A DNA stretch of 64,000 bases from Streptomyces ureilyticus. Its GTDB lineage: Bacteria; Actinomycetota; Actinomycetes; Streptomycetales; Streptomycetaceae. The notes under the pieces are model-generated. The model was not told the origin of the DNA, ran no database searches, and saw only the letters and a list, made by a program, of their open reading frames with translations. The position numbers and the translations under genes are program-made. Where the stretch lies: the NCBI RefSeq assembly GCF_011045025.1, contig NZ_JAAKZX010000014.1, positions 1 through 64,000 on the forward strand, read 5' to 3'. Below, one piece after another: positions 1-8,532 of this stretch. The stretch's first letter is position 1; every line of letters starts with the position of its first letter.

Positions 1-43
1 CCCCCTGTCCCTGCCCCCGGCCCGCCCGTTCGTCCGCTCATCT

Positions 44-2446
44 TCAGCTGACCGGGAGTGGTTGTTCGGCCCAGATGGTTTTGCCCGTGGCGGTCTGGCG
101 GGTGCCCCAGCCCTGGGTGAGCTGGGCGACCATGTGCAGTCCGCGGCCGCCCTCGTCGAAGACGCGGGCGCGGCGCAGATGGGGAGCCGTGTTGCTGGCG
201 TCGGAGACCTCGCAGATCAGGGCGCGGTCGCGGATGAGCCGCAGGCCGATGGGGACCGCTCCGTACCGGATGGCGTTGGTGACCAGTTCGCTCACCACCA
301 GCTCGGTGATGAACGCCGCGTCCTCCAGACCCCAGGTCGCCAGTTGACGGGCGGTCTGGGCGCGGGCGGCAGCGACGATCGCCGGGTCGGACGGCAGGGC
401 CCAGGCGGCGACCTGGTCGGCGTGCAGCGCGCGGGTGCGCGCGAGGAGGAGGGCCACGTCGTCGTCGCGGCTGTCGGGGAGCAGCGCCTTGAGGATGGCG
501 TCGCAGGTGACGTCGAGCGAGGGTACGGGGGAGGCGAGGGCCTTGCAGAGCCGGTCGAGTCCGGCGCCGACATCGTGGTCGCGGGCCTCGACCAGACCGT
601 CCGTGTAGAAGGCGAGCAGGGAACCCTCGGGCAGTTCGATCTCGGTGGACTCGAAGGGCAGCCCGCCGACCCCGAGGAGCGGCCCCGGCGAGAGCTCGAC
701 CAGGGTGACCGTGCCGTCGGGCCGCAGCACGGCGGGCGGCGGATGGCCGGCGCTGGCCAGGGTGCACACGCGCGAGACCGGATCGTAGACGGCGTACAGA
801 CAGGTGGCGCCGATCTCGCCGAACTCACTGGGGTCGGGCAGGTCCGCGGAGATGCTGTCGTCGCCCGAGGAGAGATGGGTGACCAGGTCGTCGAGGTGGG
901 TGAGGAGTTCGTCCGGCGGCAGATCGACGTCGGCGAGGGTACGTACCGCCGTACGCAGCCGTCCCATGGTCGCCGAGGCGTGCAGCCCGTGACCGACCAC
1001 GTCCCCGACGACCAGGGCGACCCGCGTCCCGGACAGCGGCACCACGTCGAACCAGTCGCCGCCCACCCCGGCCCCCGAACCGGCCGGAAGATAACGGAAC
1101 GCGACCTCGACGGCCGCCTGTTCGGGGAAGTCGCGCGGCAGGAGGCTGCGTTGCAGCGTGAGCGCGTTGCTGCGCTCGCGGGTGTAACGCCGCGCGTTGT
1201 CCACGCCGACGGCCGCCCGCCCCGCCAACTCCTCGGCGAGCACCAGATCGTCCTCCTCGAAGCGCTCCGAGGACCGGTCCCGGGCGAAGACGGCCACCCC
1301 GAGCGTGATCCCGCGGGCCCGCAGCGGAACCGCCATGATCGAGTGGAAACCGTGCCCGCGTACGCTCGCGCTCCTGACCTCGCTCTGCCCGATCCACCGC
1401 ACGAAGTCGGGATCGTCCGCCCCGCTGAGCACCGCCCGCCCGGTGGCCAGACAGCGCGCCGGCGGCGAGTACGGGGGGTAGGTGTCGGCCTCGCCGAGGT
1501 CGACCGCCGCCTCGGGCGAGTCCTCGGAGCCGGAGGCGTGCGCGATGCGCCGCAGCACCACGTCCGCGTCGACCGGTCCGGCGACCGGTTCGTCCCCGCG
1601 GGTCACGGATTCGAGCAGGTCCACGCTGATGAAGTCGGCGAGCCGGGGCACGACCAGACCGGCGAGTTCCTGGGCGGTACGGGTCACATCCAGGGTGGTG
1701 CCGATAGAGGTGCCCGCCTCGTTCAGCAGGGCCAGCCGCTGCCGCGCCCAGTGCTGCTCGCTGCTGTCGAACGTGGCGGTGCCGACCCCGCACACCCGGC
1801 CGGTGCCGGGATCCCGGACGGGCCACATCTCGGTGACGCGGGCGTGCTCACGGAGGGCGAACGGGGCCGGTGTGGAGCGCTCGTAACGCGTCGGTGCCGC
1901 CTGCTCGGCGACTTGGCCGATGTGCCGCAGGAACGCCTCGTCGCCCTCGTCCGTCTTGTCTTCTTCGTCCTCTCTGCCTGCCTCGTTCGTGTACTGGTCG
2001 CCGTAGTGTGCTGACGCGGCGGCGTGCCACCCGCTCGAGTCCTTGGTGAACGCGGACAGGGCGATCGAGGACTGGGCGAAGGCCCACTCCACCACCTCGC
2101 CGCCGTCCATTGCGCGGTCGTACGCCGGCTCGGGCGCGTCCGTGGTGGCGGTCACGAGGTGCGCCTCGGTCTCGCCGTTCCCGTCCAGCGAGGGAGTGGA
2201 GTGCAGGGTCAGATCGAGGCGGTGACCGTCCCGGTGGCGGAGGGCTGCCGTGCCGCTCCATTCCCGCGAGGCGGCCAGGGCGTAACCGGTGGCGTCGGAG
2301 AGTCCCACCGTGGCGAGCAGATCGGCCGCGCGACGCCCCACGATCTCCGGTGCGCTGTAGCCCAGCAGCCGGCGAGCTCCTTCGCTCCAGCCCGTGACGA
2401 TGCCCTGCGGGCTGATGGTGGCTGTGGCGGTGGCGGCGGTGTCCAT
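44..2446 (-). CDS. PAS/GAF SpoIIE-type PP2C phosphatase with HATPase domain
   Basis: An 800-residue multidomain regulator predicted to dephosphorylate anti-anti-sigma factors and possibly to act as an anti-sigma kinase. In order: a PAS sensor (about residues 8-110), an acidic low-complexity linker (about 150-170), a GAF domain (about 245-420), a PP2C/SpoIIE phosphatase (GVGGDWFDVV near 463, VGDVVGHG near 485, FYTDGLVE near 610) and a C-terminal RsbW-like ATPase (ELVTNAIRYGA near 722, GGRGLHMV near 770). All key metal-binding aspartates of PP2C are visible. Streptomycetes carry many such proteins with different sensor domains. No partner STAS or sigma gene lies beside it here; the glycosyltransferase to its right is divergent. 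Family call firm; target and signal unknown. Confidence 0.92.
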   Translation of the reverse strand: MDTAATATATISPQGIVTGWSEGARRLLGYSAPEIVGRRAADLLATVGLSDATGYALAASREWSGTAALRHRDGHRLDLTLHSTPSLDGNGETEAHLVTATTDAPEPAYDRAMDGGEVVEWAFAQSSIALSAFTKDSSGWHAAASAHYGDQYTNEAGREDEEDKTDEGDEAFLRHIGQVAEQAAPTRYERSTPAPFALREHARVTEMWPVRDPGTGRVCGVGTATFDSSEQHWARQRLALLNEAGTSIGTTLDVTRTAQELAGLVVPRLADFISVDLLESVTRGDEPVAGPVDADVVLRRIAHASGSEDSPEAAVDLGEADTYPPYSPPARCLATGRAVLSGADDPDFVRWIGQSEVRSASVRGHGFHSIMAVPLRARGITLGVAVFARDRSSERFEEDDLVLAEELAGRAAVGVDNARRYTRERSNALTLQRSLLPRDFPEQAAVEVAFRYLPAGSGAGVGGDWFDVVPLSGTRVALVVGDVVGHGLHASATMGRLRTAVRTLADVDLPPDELLTHLDDLVTHLSSGDDSISADLPDPSEFGEIGATCLYAVYDPVSRVCTLASAGHPPPAVLRPDGTVTLVELSPGPLLGVGGLPFESTEIELPEGSLLAFYTDGLVEARDHDVGAGLDRLCKALASPVPSLDVTCDAILKALLPDSRDDDVALLLARTRALHADQVAAWALPSDPAIVAAARAQTARQLATWGLEDAAFITELVVSELVTNAIRYGAVPIGLRLIRDRALICEVSDASNTAPHLRRARVFDEGGRGLHMVAQLTQGWGTRQTATGKTIWAEQPLPVS

Positions 2447-2464
2447 CGTTCGCTCAATTCGCGC

Positions 2465-2485
2465 CAGTCATGTCAGTCATGTCAG
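2465..2485. repeat. tandem 9-bp repeat in promoter region
   Basis: CAGTCATGT occurs twice head to tail, followed by CAG, just upstream of the SpoIIE-type gene start. It may be a binding site for a regulator of that gene; no assignment is possible from sequence alone. Confidence 0.6.
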
Positions 2486-2495
2486 CGATAGTCCT

Positions 2496-2529
2496 GTTCA
2501 GTCCTCAGCGTGCGCGCTCAGGACTGAAC
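2496..2529. repeat. 34-bp inverted repeat between divergent genes
   Basis: Arms of 15 bp (GTTCAGTCCTCAGCG and CGCTCAGGACTGAAC, one mismatch) flank a 4-base TGCG centre. It lies between two divergent gene starts, so it is unlikely to be an ordinary terminator and is a candidate operator or cruciform. The remaining bases to 2740 hold a possible TAGCAT -10 box near 2720 for the glycosyltransferase and nothing else recognised. Confidence 0.65.
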
Positions 2530-2740
2530 GGACAAGTCGGACTCATGCCGAAAACGAATGCGCCGAAGACCGTACGAGGACGGTACGAAGACCGCGCACC
2601 GTGAGCGCGTCTTCGTCGCCGTACGTACCACGAAGGGGAGCCCGGATCGTTGCCCGCTCCGGACTGCCGTCACAACTTCCAACTCGGGTTGTACTTAAGA
2701 CGTCCTTACCGTTAACAGCTAGCATCGTCCCCGTTGTCGA

Positions 2741-3646
2741 GTGAGTGGGGTGGGCATCGTGTCGGTCGAACCGCGGATCGCTGTCGCCGTGGTGACCATG
2801 GGGAACCGGCCCGTGGAGGTCGAAGCGCTACTGGTCTCGGTGGCCAAGCAGGACCTCCCGCCGGCCAGAGTCGTGATCGTGGGCAACGGCTGTCCTCTGC
2901 CCGAGTTCACCGGCCTCCCCTGCGAGGTCACGACCATCGAGCTCGACGAGAACCTCGGCTGCCCGGGCGGCCGGAACGTGGCGCTGCGGCAGCTGCGGGA
3001 GTTCGGTGACGTGGACGTCGTGGTCGAGCTGGACGACGACGGTCTGCTCGTCGACACCGACGTCCTCAGCAAGGTACGGGACCTGTACGCCGCTGATCCG
3101 CGCCTCGGCATCGTGGCCTTCCGCATCGCCGACGAGCACGGCGAGACGCAGCGGCGCCATGTGCCCCGGCTGGGCGCCAAGGACCCGCTGCGCGGCGGAC
3201 TCGTGACGGGTTTCCTCGGGGGCGCGCACGCCTTCTCGATGCGGATGCTCGCGGAGATCGGCGACTGGCCCGCGGAGTTCTTCTTCGCCCACGAGGAGAC
3301 CGACCTGGCGTGGCGGGCCGCGGACGCCGGCTGGACCATCCGGTACGTACCTGAGCTGCTGCTCCAGCACCCCAAGACCTCGCCCGCCCGGCACGCCATC
3401 TACCACCGCGTCACCGCCCGCAACCGCGTCTGGCTGACCCGGCGCCGGCTGCCCCTCCCGCTCATCCCCGTCCACCTGGCCGTCTGGATCGCCCTGACCC
3501 TCCTGCGCACGCGCTCAGTCGGAGGCTTGCGCGCCTGGTTCGGCGGCTTCGTGGAGGGACTGCGGGAGTCGGGCGGCGAACGGCGGCCGATGCGGTGGCG
3601 CACGGTGTGGCACCTGGCTCGGTTGGGACGTCCGCCGGTCATCTGA
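2741..3646 (+). CDS. glycosyltransferase family 2
   Basis: A 301-residue GT-A fold inverting glycosyltransferase, predicted to use a nucleotide sugar at the cytoplasmic membrane face. Visible hallmarks: N-terminal beta strand with VVTMGNRP, the ENLGCPGGRNVAL loop near residue 70, the DDDG metal-binding motif near 100 and HEETDLAWR near 187, typical of rhamnosyltransferase-like GT2 proteins. A hydrophobic stretch near 245-260 may associate it with the membrane. A second GTG at 2759 is an equally good start. It stands alone, divergent from the SpoIIE-type gene and followed by repeated palindromes, so the acceptor cannot be inferred. Confidence 0.88.
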   Translation: MSGVGIVSVEPRIAVAVVTMGNRPVEVEALLVSVAKQDLPPARVVIVGNGCPLPEFTGLPCEVTTIELDENLGCPGGRNVALRQLREFGDVDVVVELDDDGLLVDTDVLSKVRDLYAADPRLGIVAFRIADEHGETQRRHVPRLGAKDPLRGGLVTGFLGGAHAFSMRMLAEIGDWPAEFFFAHEETDLAWRAADAGWTIRYVPELLLQHPKTSPARHAIYHRVTARNRVWLTRRRLPLPLIPVHLAVWIALTLLRTRSVGGLRAWFGGFVEGLRESGGERRPMRWRTVWHLARLGRPPVI

Positions 3647-3722
3647 GGTCCGCGGACTTGGGCGGCCTTTGCGAAGTCCGTGCGCTAACTCCGCACCCCG
3701 CGGGGGCCGCAGGCCCCAGGAA

Positions 3723-3755
3723 GCGCGGGGCCGCGACATATGTGGCTCCGCCGCG
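3723..3755. repeat. interspersed GC-rich palindromic element, copy A
   Basis: A 33-bp unit starting GCGCGGGGC and ending GGCTCCGCCGCG, with a short AT centre GACATATG. It differs from copy B (3818-3850) at four positions and resembles the inverted copy at 50771-50802. It lies in the gap between the glycosyltransferase and the polymerase gene. Such elements are common intergenic repeats in Streptomyces; function not established. Confidence 0.75.
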
Positions 3756-3817
3756 ATGGGGGTACCCCGCACTCCAGGGGCCGCACGCCCGCTTGAGGTG
3801 CCGCAGGCCCGATAGGG

Positions 3818-3850
3818 GCGCGGGGCTGTGACATTTGCGGCTCCGCCGCG
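3818..3850. repeat. interspersed GC-rich palindromic element, copy B
   Basis: Second copy of the 33-bp unit, GCGCGGGGCTGTGACAT followed by the shared GGCTCCGCCGCG end. It sits about 50 bases from the stop codon of the polymerase I-like gene and could serve as its terminator hairpin. Confidence 0.75.
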
Positions 3851-3897
3851 CGACCAGCCCCCACCGGCCCGCAGTCGAATCTGCACTTCCAGCGGAG

Positions 3898-5589
3898 CTA
3901 CTTCGCGTCCGCGTAGCACTCCACCACCGCCGTCGTGAACGGAAACCGCACCGGCGTCTCGCCGAACGTCAGCCGGCCCGCCAGGTCGGCCGCCTCCCGG
4001 ATCGCGGCCACCACCGTGTCCGCCTCCTCGGCCGGACAGTGCACGATCACCTCGTCGTGCTGGAAGAAGACCAGCTCGGCGGCCAGTCCCGAGCAGCTGC
4101 GCCGGAGCGCGGCGAGCAGCAGCAGGGCCCAGTCGGCGGCGCTGCCCTGGACGACGAAGTTACGGGCGAAGCGGCCACGCGCGCGGGAGTTGGTGGACGC
4201 GTACCCCGGCACCCACTCTTCGGTGTCGACGGCCTCGACAGGCGGCGCGTCCTGCGGAATCCCCGCCTCCTCGCCCGAGTCCGCGGCGCCCACCGCCGGA
4301 GGACACGTCCGCCCCAGCCACGTTCGCACAAGCCGCCCCTCCTCACCCGCCCGCGCCGCGTCGTCCACATACGCCACAGCCCTCGGAAACCGGCGGCGCA
4401 GCGCGGCGAGGTTCTTCAGACCGTCCCCGGAGGTCTGGCCGTACACCGCGCCGAGCACCGCGAGCTTCGCCTGGTCGCGGTTGCCGGCGAAGGCGCGGTC
4501 GGAGACGGACTGGTAGAGGTCGGTGGCCCGGCCCGCGACCTCCATCAGGCCCGGGTCGCGCGAGATCGCGGCCAGTACGCGCGGCTCCATCTGGTCGGCG
4601 TCCGCCACGACGAGCCGCCAGCCCGGGTCGGCGATCACGGCGCGGCGGATCACCTTGGGGATCTGCAGCGCGCCCCCGCCATTGGTCACCCAGCGCCCGG
4701 TGACCGTCCCGCCCGGCAGGTACTCCAGCCGGAACCGTCCGTCCCGCACCCAGTCCTGCAGCCACGACCAGCCATGGGCGACCCAGATGCGGTACAGCGT
4801 CTTGTACTCCAGCAGCGGCTTCACGGCGGGATGTTCGACGGCTTCGATCTCCCACCGGCGCGTGGACTTCACCTTGATCCCGGCCTGCGCGAAGGCCTTG
4901 ACCACATCGGCGGGCAGATCGGGCCGCACCCGGCGCCCGAACGCGGCCGACACCTCGTCCGTCAGCTCGGCAAGCCGCTTGGGCTCGCCCCCGCCCGCAT
5001 ACCGCTCGCCGAGCAGTTCGTGCAGCACCTCGCGGTGCACCTCCGCGCTCCACGGCAGCCCGGACGTGTTCATCTCGCCGGCCACCAGCGTGCCCGCCGA
5101 CTCGGCGGCGGTCAGCAGCCGCACCCTCTCGGGGTACGCGGTCGCGTCGTGCCGCCGCTGCTGATCCGCGTACACCTCTATGAGCTGTTCCAGCGGTACG
5201 TGTACGGGGCGCGGCTCGAACAGGGAGGACTGCGAGCCCGGTTCGGCGGAACGCTGCGGCGGATCCGGCGGTACGGGGCCGCCGCGCAGCCTGGCCAGCG
5301 CGGCTGCCGCCGACCGGGGTTCGCCGAGCCGCCCCTCGTGGCCGAGCAGGAGGTTCTCGGCGACCTCGATGTCGTAACACCGCTCCACTCGGACGCCCGC
5401 GTCGAGAAGCCGGGGGTAGACCTCGCCCGTCGCCCGCCACACCCAGCGGGCGACCTGCGGCCGGGTGCGCACGGCCGTGACGAGGTCCGGCTCCTTCACG
5501 ACCGGCCCCGCGGGCAGCCCGTCCGGGCCGAGGGGGGCGAGCTCGGCTCCGCCCTCCTCGGCCGGTGCGAGAGCCCACCGGTCGCTCAT
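3898..5589 (-). CDS. DNA polymerase I-like protein (3'-5' exonuclease-like plus polymerase)
   Basis: A family A DNA polymerase of about 563 residues, much shorter than PolA because the 5' nuclease is absent. The C-terminal half carries polymerase motif A (VADADQMEPRVLAA), motif B/O-helix (RDQAKLAVLGAVYGQ) and motif C (FQHDEVIVH). The N-terminal 200 residues look like a degenerate 3'-5' exonuclease domain. Such proteins are annotated in streptomycetes as bifunctional 3'-5' exonuclease/DNA polymerase beside a separate canonical polA. The longest frame begins at a TTG at 5619 with no ribosome binding site; the ATG at 5589 (MSDRWALAP) is preferred, possibly on a leaderless or weakly initiated message. 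Role in repair is an inference. Confidence 0.9.
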   Translation of the reverse strand: MSDRWALAPAEEGGAELAPLGPDGLPAGPVVKEPDLVTAVRTRPQVARWVWRATGEVYPRLLDAGVRVERCYDIEVAENLLLGHEGRLGEPRSAAAALARLRGGPVPPDPPQRSAEPGSQSSLFEPRPVHVPLEQLIEVYADQQRRHDATAYPERVRLLTAAESAGTLVAGEMNTSGLPWSAEVHREVLHELLGERYAGGGEPKRLAELTDEVSAAFGRRVRPDLPADVVKAFAQAGIKVKSTRRWEIEAVEHPAVKPLLEYKTLYRIWVAHGWSWLQDWVRDGRFRLEYLPGGTVTGRWVTNGGGALQIPKVIRRAVIADPGWRLVVADADQMEPRVLAAISRDPGLMEVAGRATDLYQSVSDRAFAGNRDQAKLAVLGAVYGQTSGDGLKNLAALRRRFPRAVAYVDDAARAGEEGRLVRTWLGRTCPPAVGAADSGEEAGIPQDAPPVEAVDTEEWVPGYASTNSRARGRFARNFVVQGSAADWALLLLAALRRSCSGLAAELVFFQHDEVIVHCPAEEADTVVAAIREAADLAGRLTFGETPVRFPFTTAVVECYADAK

Positions 5590-5695
5590 GATGGCGAGTC
5601 TCGCAGGAGGGTCTGACAACGGGGTCGCGTCAGCGGGGCGGCCGAGGGCCTGCCCAGCCCGTGACCTGCGCTTTCAGCCCTTCTCTCAGTCCTGT

Positions 5696-6430
5696 TCAGG
5701 CCTCTTCCTGGAGGGCCTTTGTCACCTTCTCCAGCCACTTCGCGATGCTGGCCTCCGCCGCCGCCTTGTCCATGCCCAGTCCGCTGAGGAGGCCCGTGCC
5801 GCCCTCGTGCTCCAGCAGCGCGAGCAGGATGTGTTCCGTGCCGATGTAGTTGTGGCCGAGCCGGAGGGCCTCGCGGAAGGTGAGTTCGAGGGCTTTCTTG
5901 GCGCTGCTGTCGTAGGGGATGAGCGCGGGTACGTCATCGGCGCGCGGCGGCAGGGCGGCGGTCGCGGCCTCGCGTACGGCGTCCAGGGTGACGCCCTGGT
6001 CGGTGATCGCCTTCGCTCCGAGGCCGTCCGGCTCGGCGATCAGGCCGAGGATCAGGTGCTCGGGGCGGATCAGGTCGTTGCCCGCGTTCTTGGCCTCGTT
6101 CTGGGAGATGACCACCACGTTCCTGGCCCGTGGCGTGAAGCGGCTGAAGCCCTGGCTCGGGTCGAGGTCCGACTCCGCCTTCGGCACGAACCGCTTCTGG
6201 GCGGCCTGTCGGGTGACCCCCATGCTCTTGCCGATGTCCGTCCAGGACGCGCCCGAACGCCGGGCCTGGTCCACGAAGTGACCGATCAGGTGATCGGCCA
6301 CGTCGCCGAGGTGATCCGCGGCGATCACCGCGTCCTGGAGCTGGTCGAGCGCGTCGGTGTGGACCTTCTTGATGGCTTCGATGAGGTCGTCGAGACGTAC
6401 GGATGCCGTGACAGCTGAGTTCTCGGTCAT
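5696..6430 (-). CDS. HTH plus Clp N-terminal domain protein
   Basis: A 244-residue protein without any AAA ATPase domain. Residues about 60-82 (GASWTDIGKSMGVTRQAAQKRF region) form a helix-turn-helix; residues about 96-140 and 173-215 are the two tandem repeats of a Clp_N (ClpA/ClpC substrate-binding) domain, with IRPEHLILGL and IGTEHILLALL as landmarks. The combination suggests a DNA-binding protein whose activity or stability is linked to misfolded substrate or to the ClpC/ClpP machinery. Its own promoter contains two 17-bp palindromes and appears leaderless, so autoregulation is likely. ATG at 6430 is the only sensible start. Confidence 0.85.
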   Translation of the reverse strand: MTENSAVTASVRLDDLIEAIKKVHTDALDQLQDAVIAADHLGDVADHLIGHFVDQARRSGASWTDIGKSMGVTRQAAQKRFVPKAESDLDPSQGFSRFTPRARNVVVISQNEAKNAGNDLIRPEHLILGLIAEPDGLGAKAITDQGVTLDAVREAATAALPPRADDVPALIPYDSSAKKALELTFREALRLGHNYIGTEHILLALLEHEGGTGLLSGLGMDKAAAEASIAKWLEKVTKALQEEA

Positions 6431-6432
6431 GC

Positions 6433-6477
6433 GTCAACCTTAGGTTGACAATAGAGGAGCGTCAACCTTGAGTTGAC
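6433..6477 (-). promoter_or_regulatory. leaderless promoter with twin 17-bp palindromes
   Basis: Two palindromes, GTCAACCTTAGGTTGAC (6433-6449, perfect) and GTCAACCTTGAGTTGAC (6461-6477), are centred 28 bp apart. Read on the minus strand they contain a -35 TTGACG and, after a 17-nt spacer, a -10 TAAGGT; the expected start of transcription falls on the A of the ATG at 6430. One palindrome covers the -10 and start site, the other the -35, the arrangement of a tightly repressed, autoregulated promoter. Confidence 0.8.
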
Positions 6478-6499
6478 AACCGTCTGGGCGGCCGCCCCT

Positions 6500-7381
6500 T
6501 CAGGATTCTGTGAATGCCTGTCGGCTGTGCACGAGCAATTCACGCAGGGCGGGGCTGCGCGTGCTCTTCCAGATCAGGGCGAGCAACGCTGATGTTTCGA
6601 CGTCATCGATGGTGCGGGCGATGAGCCGGTCGCCGTAATGCGCGGCCATCGAGTCGCTGAGGATGGCGACGCCGAGCCCGCGTGCGGCCAGGTCGGCTAT
6701 GGCGTCCGCGGAGCTGGCCTGCAGCGCGATCGCGGGTTGGAGGCTCTGTGCGGCGCAGGCACGGTCGAACACCGTACGTAGGCCCGTGCCGAGTGGCATG
6801 CACACGATTGGGTGGGCGGCCAGGTCGCGCAGAGCGACCCGCCGCTGGTCCGCCAGGGGGTGCCCGGAAGGAACCGCTACGACGAGCCGCTCGCTGACGA
6901 TGGTCAGCGCGTCCAGCCCGTGTGGGGTGGGGGCTGCGGTCCCGATGAGAGCCAGGTCGATGGTGCCGGCGCGTACGCCCTCGACGAGCCGGTCGGAGTT
7001 GTCCTCCAGTAGCGAGATCTCCACTCCGGGATGTGCCCGGTGGAAGGTGGCGAGAGCGTCGAACAGCGGTGTGACGGTGCAGCCGATGACCATCCCGACC
7101 CTGAGCCGACCCCGGATCAGGTCGGTCACCTCGCCCACCGCTTGGCCGGCCGCACCGGCTGCGGCCAGCGCGGCGCGGGCGTGTTCCAGCGCGGCCTTTC
7201 CCGCGGCAGTCAGGGTGGCCGTCCGCGCTGAGCGGTCGAACAACTCGGCGCCGAGTTCACGCTCCAACTGGCGGATCTGGGCGCTGACGCCGGACTGGCT
7301 GATGTGTACCCGCGCGGCCGCCCGAGTGAAGCTCTGTTCTTCGGCGACCGCGACGAAGTATTCCAACTGCCTCAATTCCAT
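6500..7381 (-). CDS. LysR family transcriptional regulator
   Basis: A 293-residue LysR-type regulator: N-terminal winged HTH (MELRQLEYFVAVAEEQSF with SQSGVSAQIRQLE recognition helix) followed by a substrate-binding domain with a typical effector pocket. The ATG at 7381 gives the family-standard start MELRQL; the TTG nine bases upstream is not used. It is divergent from a SnoaL-like gene, the classic LysR arrangement, and an imperfect inverted repeat CAGAAG-N14-CTTCTG (7401-7426) sits in the shared intergenic region as a candidate site. Effector unknown. Confidence 0.92.
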   Translation of the reverse strand: MELRQLEYFVAVAEEQSFTRAAARVHISQSGVSAQIRQLERELGAELFDRSARTATLTAAGKAALEHARAALAAAGAAGQAVGEVTDLIRGRLRVGMVIGCTVTPLFDALATFHRAHPGVEISLLEDNSDRLVEGVRAGTIDLALIGTAAPTPHGLDALTIVSERLVVAVPSGHPLADQRRVALRDLAAHPIVCMPLGTGLRTVFDRACAAQSLQPAIALQASSADAIADLAARGLGVAILSDSMAAHYGDRLIARTIDDVETSALLALIWKSTRSPALRELLVHSRQAFTES

Positions 7382-7400
7382 GACTGGCAATTCTAGATTC

Positions 7401-7426
7401 CAGAAGAACCATCTGTTGGACTTCTG
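7401..7426. promoter_or_regulatory. candidate LysR operator
   Basis: CAGAAG and CTTCTG half sites separated by 14 bases lie between the divergent LysR and SnoaL-like genes. Position and dyad symmetry fit a LysR-type recognition site, although the spacing is longer than the usual T-N11-A core. Confidence 0.4.
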
Positions 7427-7479
7427 AACAGCGGGTGATCAGGCTGGGAAGCACCGAAGCCCGACGCCAGGAGGTACCC

Positions 7480-7845
7480 GTGCCGGAGTACGAGAAGGCC
7501 ATGCGCCCCGAAGACATCACCCGCTTGTTCGTCGAGCGGTCCAACGCCGGTGACGCGGCCGGGGTCGCCGCACTGTACGAAGAGGACGCAGTGCTGGCCT
7601 ACCCGCCCGGCGACCAAACGGTGGGACGGGAGGCGATCCGCGCGCTGTGGGAAAAGGTGCTGGCCAACCGCCCCCACTTCGAGCCGGAACAACCGCTGCC
7701 AACGCTGGTCAGCGGCGACATCGCCCTCACCTCGACCCCGCCGAAGGACGGGTCCGGTGCCCGAGCCCAGGTCGTCCGCCGCCAACCCGACGGAAGCTGG
7801 CTACGCCTCCTCGACCAGCCCGAGTTCGTCCCTCCCTCCCGCTGA
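7480..7845 (+). CDS. SnoaL/NTF2-like small protein
   Basis: A 121-residue NTF2-fold protein (DITRLFVERSNAGDAAGVAALYEEDAVL opening is typical in pattern, followed by a YPPGDQTVGREAIR segment). Members bind small molecules or act as ketosteroid isomerase-like or unknown enzymes. The GTG at 7480 is preferred because AGGAGG lies five bases upstream (7469-7474); the longer frame from 7435 has no such site. Being divergent from the LysR gene, it is the likely target of that regulator. Substrate unknown. Confidence 0.85.
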   Translation: MPEYEKAMRPEDITRLFVERSNAGDAAGVAALYEEDAVLAYPPGDQTVGREAIRALWEKVLANRPHFEPEQPLPTLVSGDIALTSTPPKDGSGARAQVVRRQPDGSWLRLLDQPEFVPPSR

Positions 7846-7902
7846 ACACCTCGAGCGACATCGCCGTCTTCGCACTGAAGTTCGCGGTTGTTGCCCGGCC
7901 TG

Positions 7903-8532
7903 CTACTTCGGCGAAGCCACCAGCAGTCGAACCGCGAGCCCTGTGAAGACCGTCCCGCTGAAGATGTTCAGCCCCCGGGCTACGCGCCGACTGCGGCGCA
8001 GCAGGTTGGAGAGTCGCCCGGAGAGCAGGCCGACCGAGGCGTCGACGGCGAAGCCGATGACGACCAGGGTGACGCCGAGGATGAGGAACTGGCCCATGAC
8101 GTGGCCGAGTTCCGGGTTCACGAACTGCGGCAGAAACGCCACGTTGAAGAGGATCACCTTGGGGTTGAGCAGATTGGTGACCGCCCCCTGCCAGAAGGCG
8201 CGACGCCGGCCCGGCCCAACAGCGCCGCCCTCCTCGACCGGTACGGAGCGGTCCCGGAACGCCTTGACCGCGAGATAGAGCAGATACGCCGCTCCAACCC
8301 AGCGAAGCACGTGGTACAGGGTCGGCAGGGCGGTGAACAACGCCGACAGCCCCAACATCGCGGCCACCGCATGCACCAGCATCGCGAACGCCACCCCGGC
8401 CGCCGCCATCACCCCCGCGACCGGCCCACCCCGGCCGCCCATCGCCACGATGAACATCATGTCGGGCCCAGGACTCACGACCAACGCGAGTGCGGCCACC
8501 AGAAACGCTGCGTAGAGGGAGGTGTCGACCAT
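7903..8532 (-). CDS. LysE/RhtB family amino acid exporter
   Basis: A 209-residue membrane protein of the LysE/RhtB superfamily with about six hydrophobic segments. The hallmark SPGPDMMFI near residue 20 and the conserved NLLNPKVILF near residue 120 are visible. Family members export amino acids or derivatives driven by proton motive force. It is convergent with the SnoaL-like gene and has no obvious partner. Substrate cannot be told from sequence. Confidence 0.93.
   Translation of the reverse strand: MVDTSLYAAFLVAALALVVSPGPDMMFIVAMGGRGGPVAGVMAAAGVAFAMLVHAVAAMLGLSALFTALPTLYHVLRWVGAAYLLYLAVKAFRDRSVPVEEGGAVGPGRRRAFWQGAVTNLLNPKVILFNVAFLPQFVNPELGHVMGQFLILGVTLVVIGFAVDASVGLLSGRLSNLLRRSRRVARGLNIFSGTVFTGLAVRLLVASPK

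Noticed and set aside
62..2014. 650-residue open frame opposite the SpoIIE-type gene
   Set aside because: Arg/Gly-rich composition typical of antisense frames in high-GC DNA and fully overlapped by a gene with clear domains.
3835..5616. 593-residue plus-strand frame opposite the polymerase gene
   Set aside because: No domain pattern; His/Arg/Pro-rich shadow of the polymerase I-like coding sequence.
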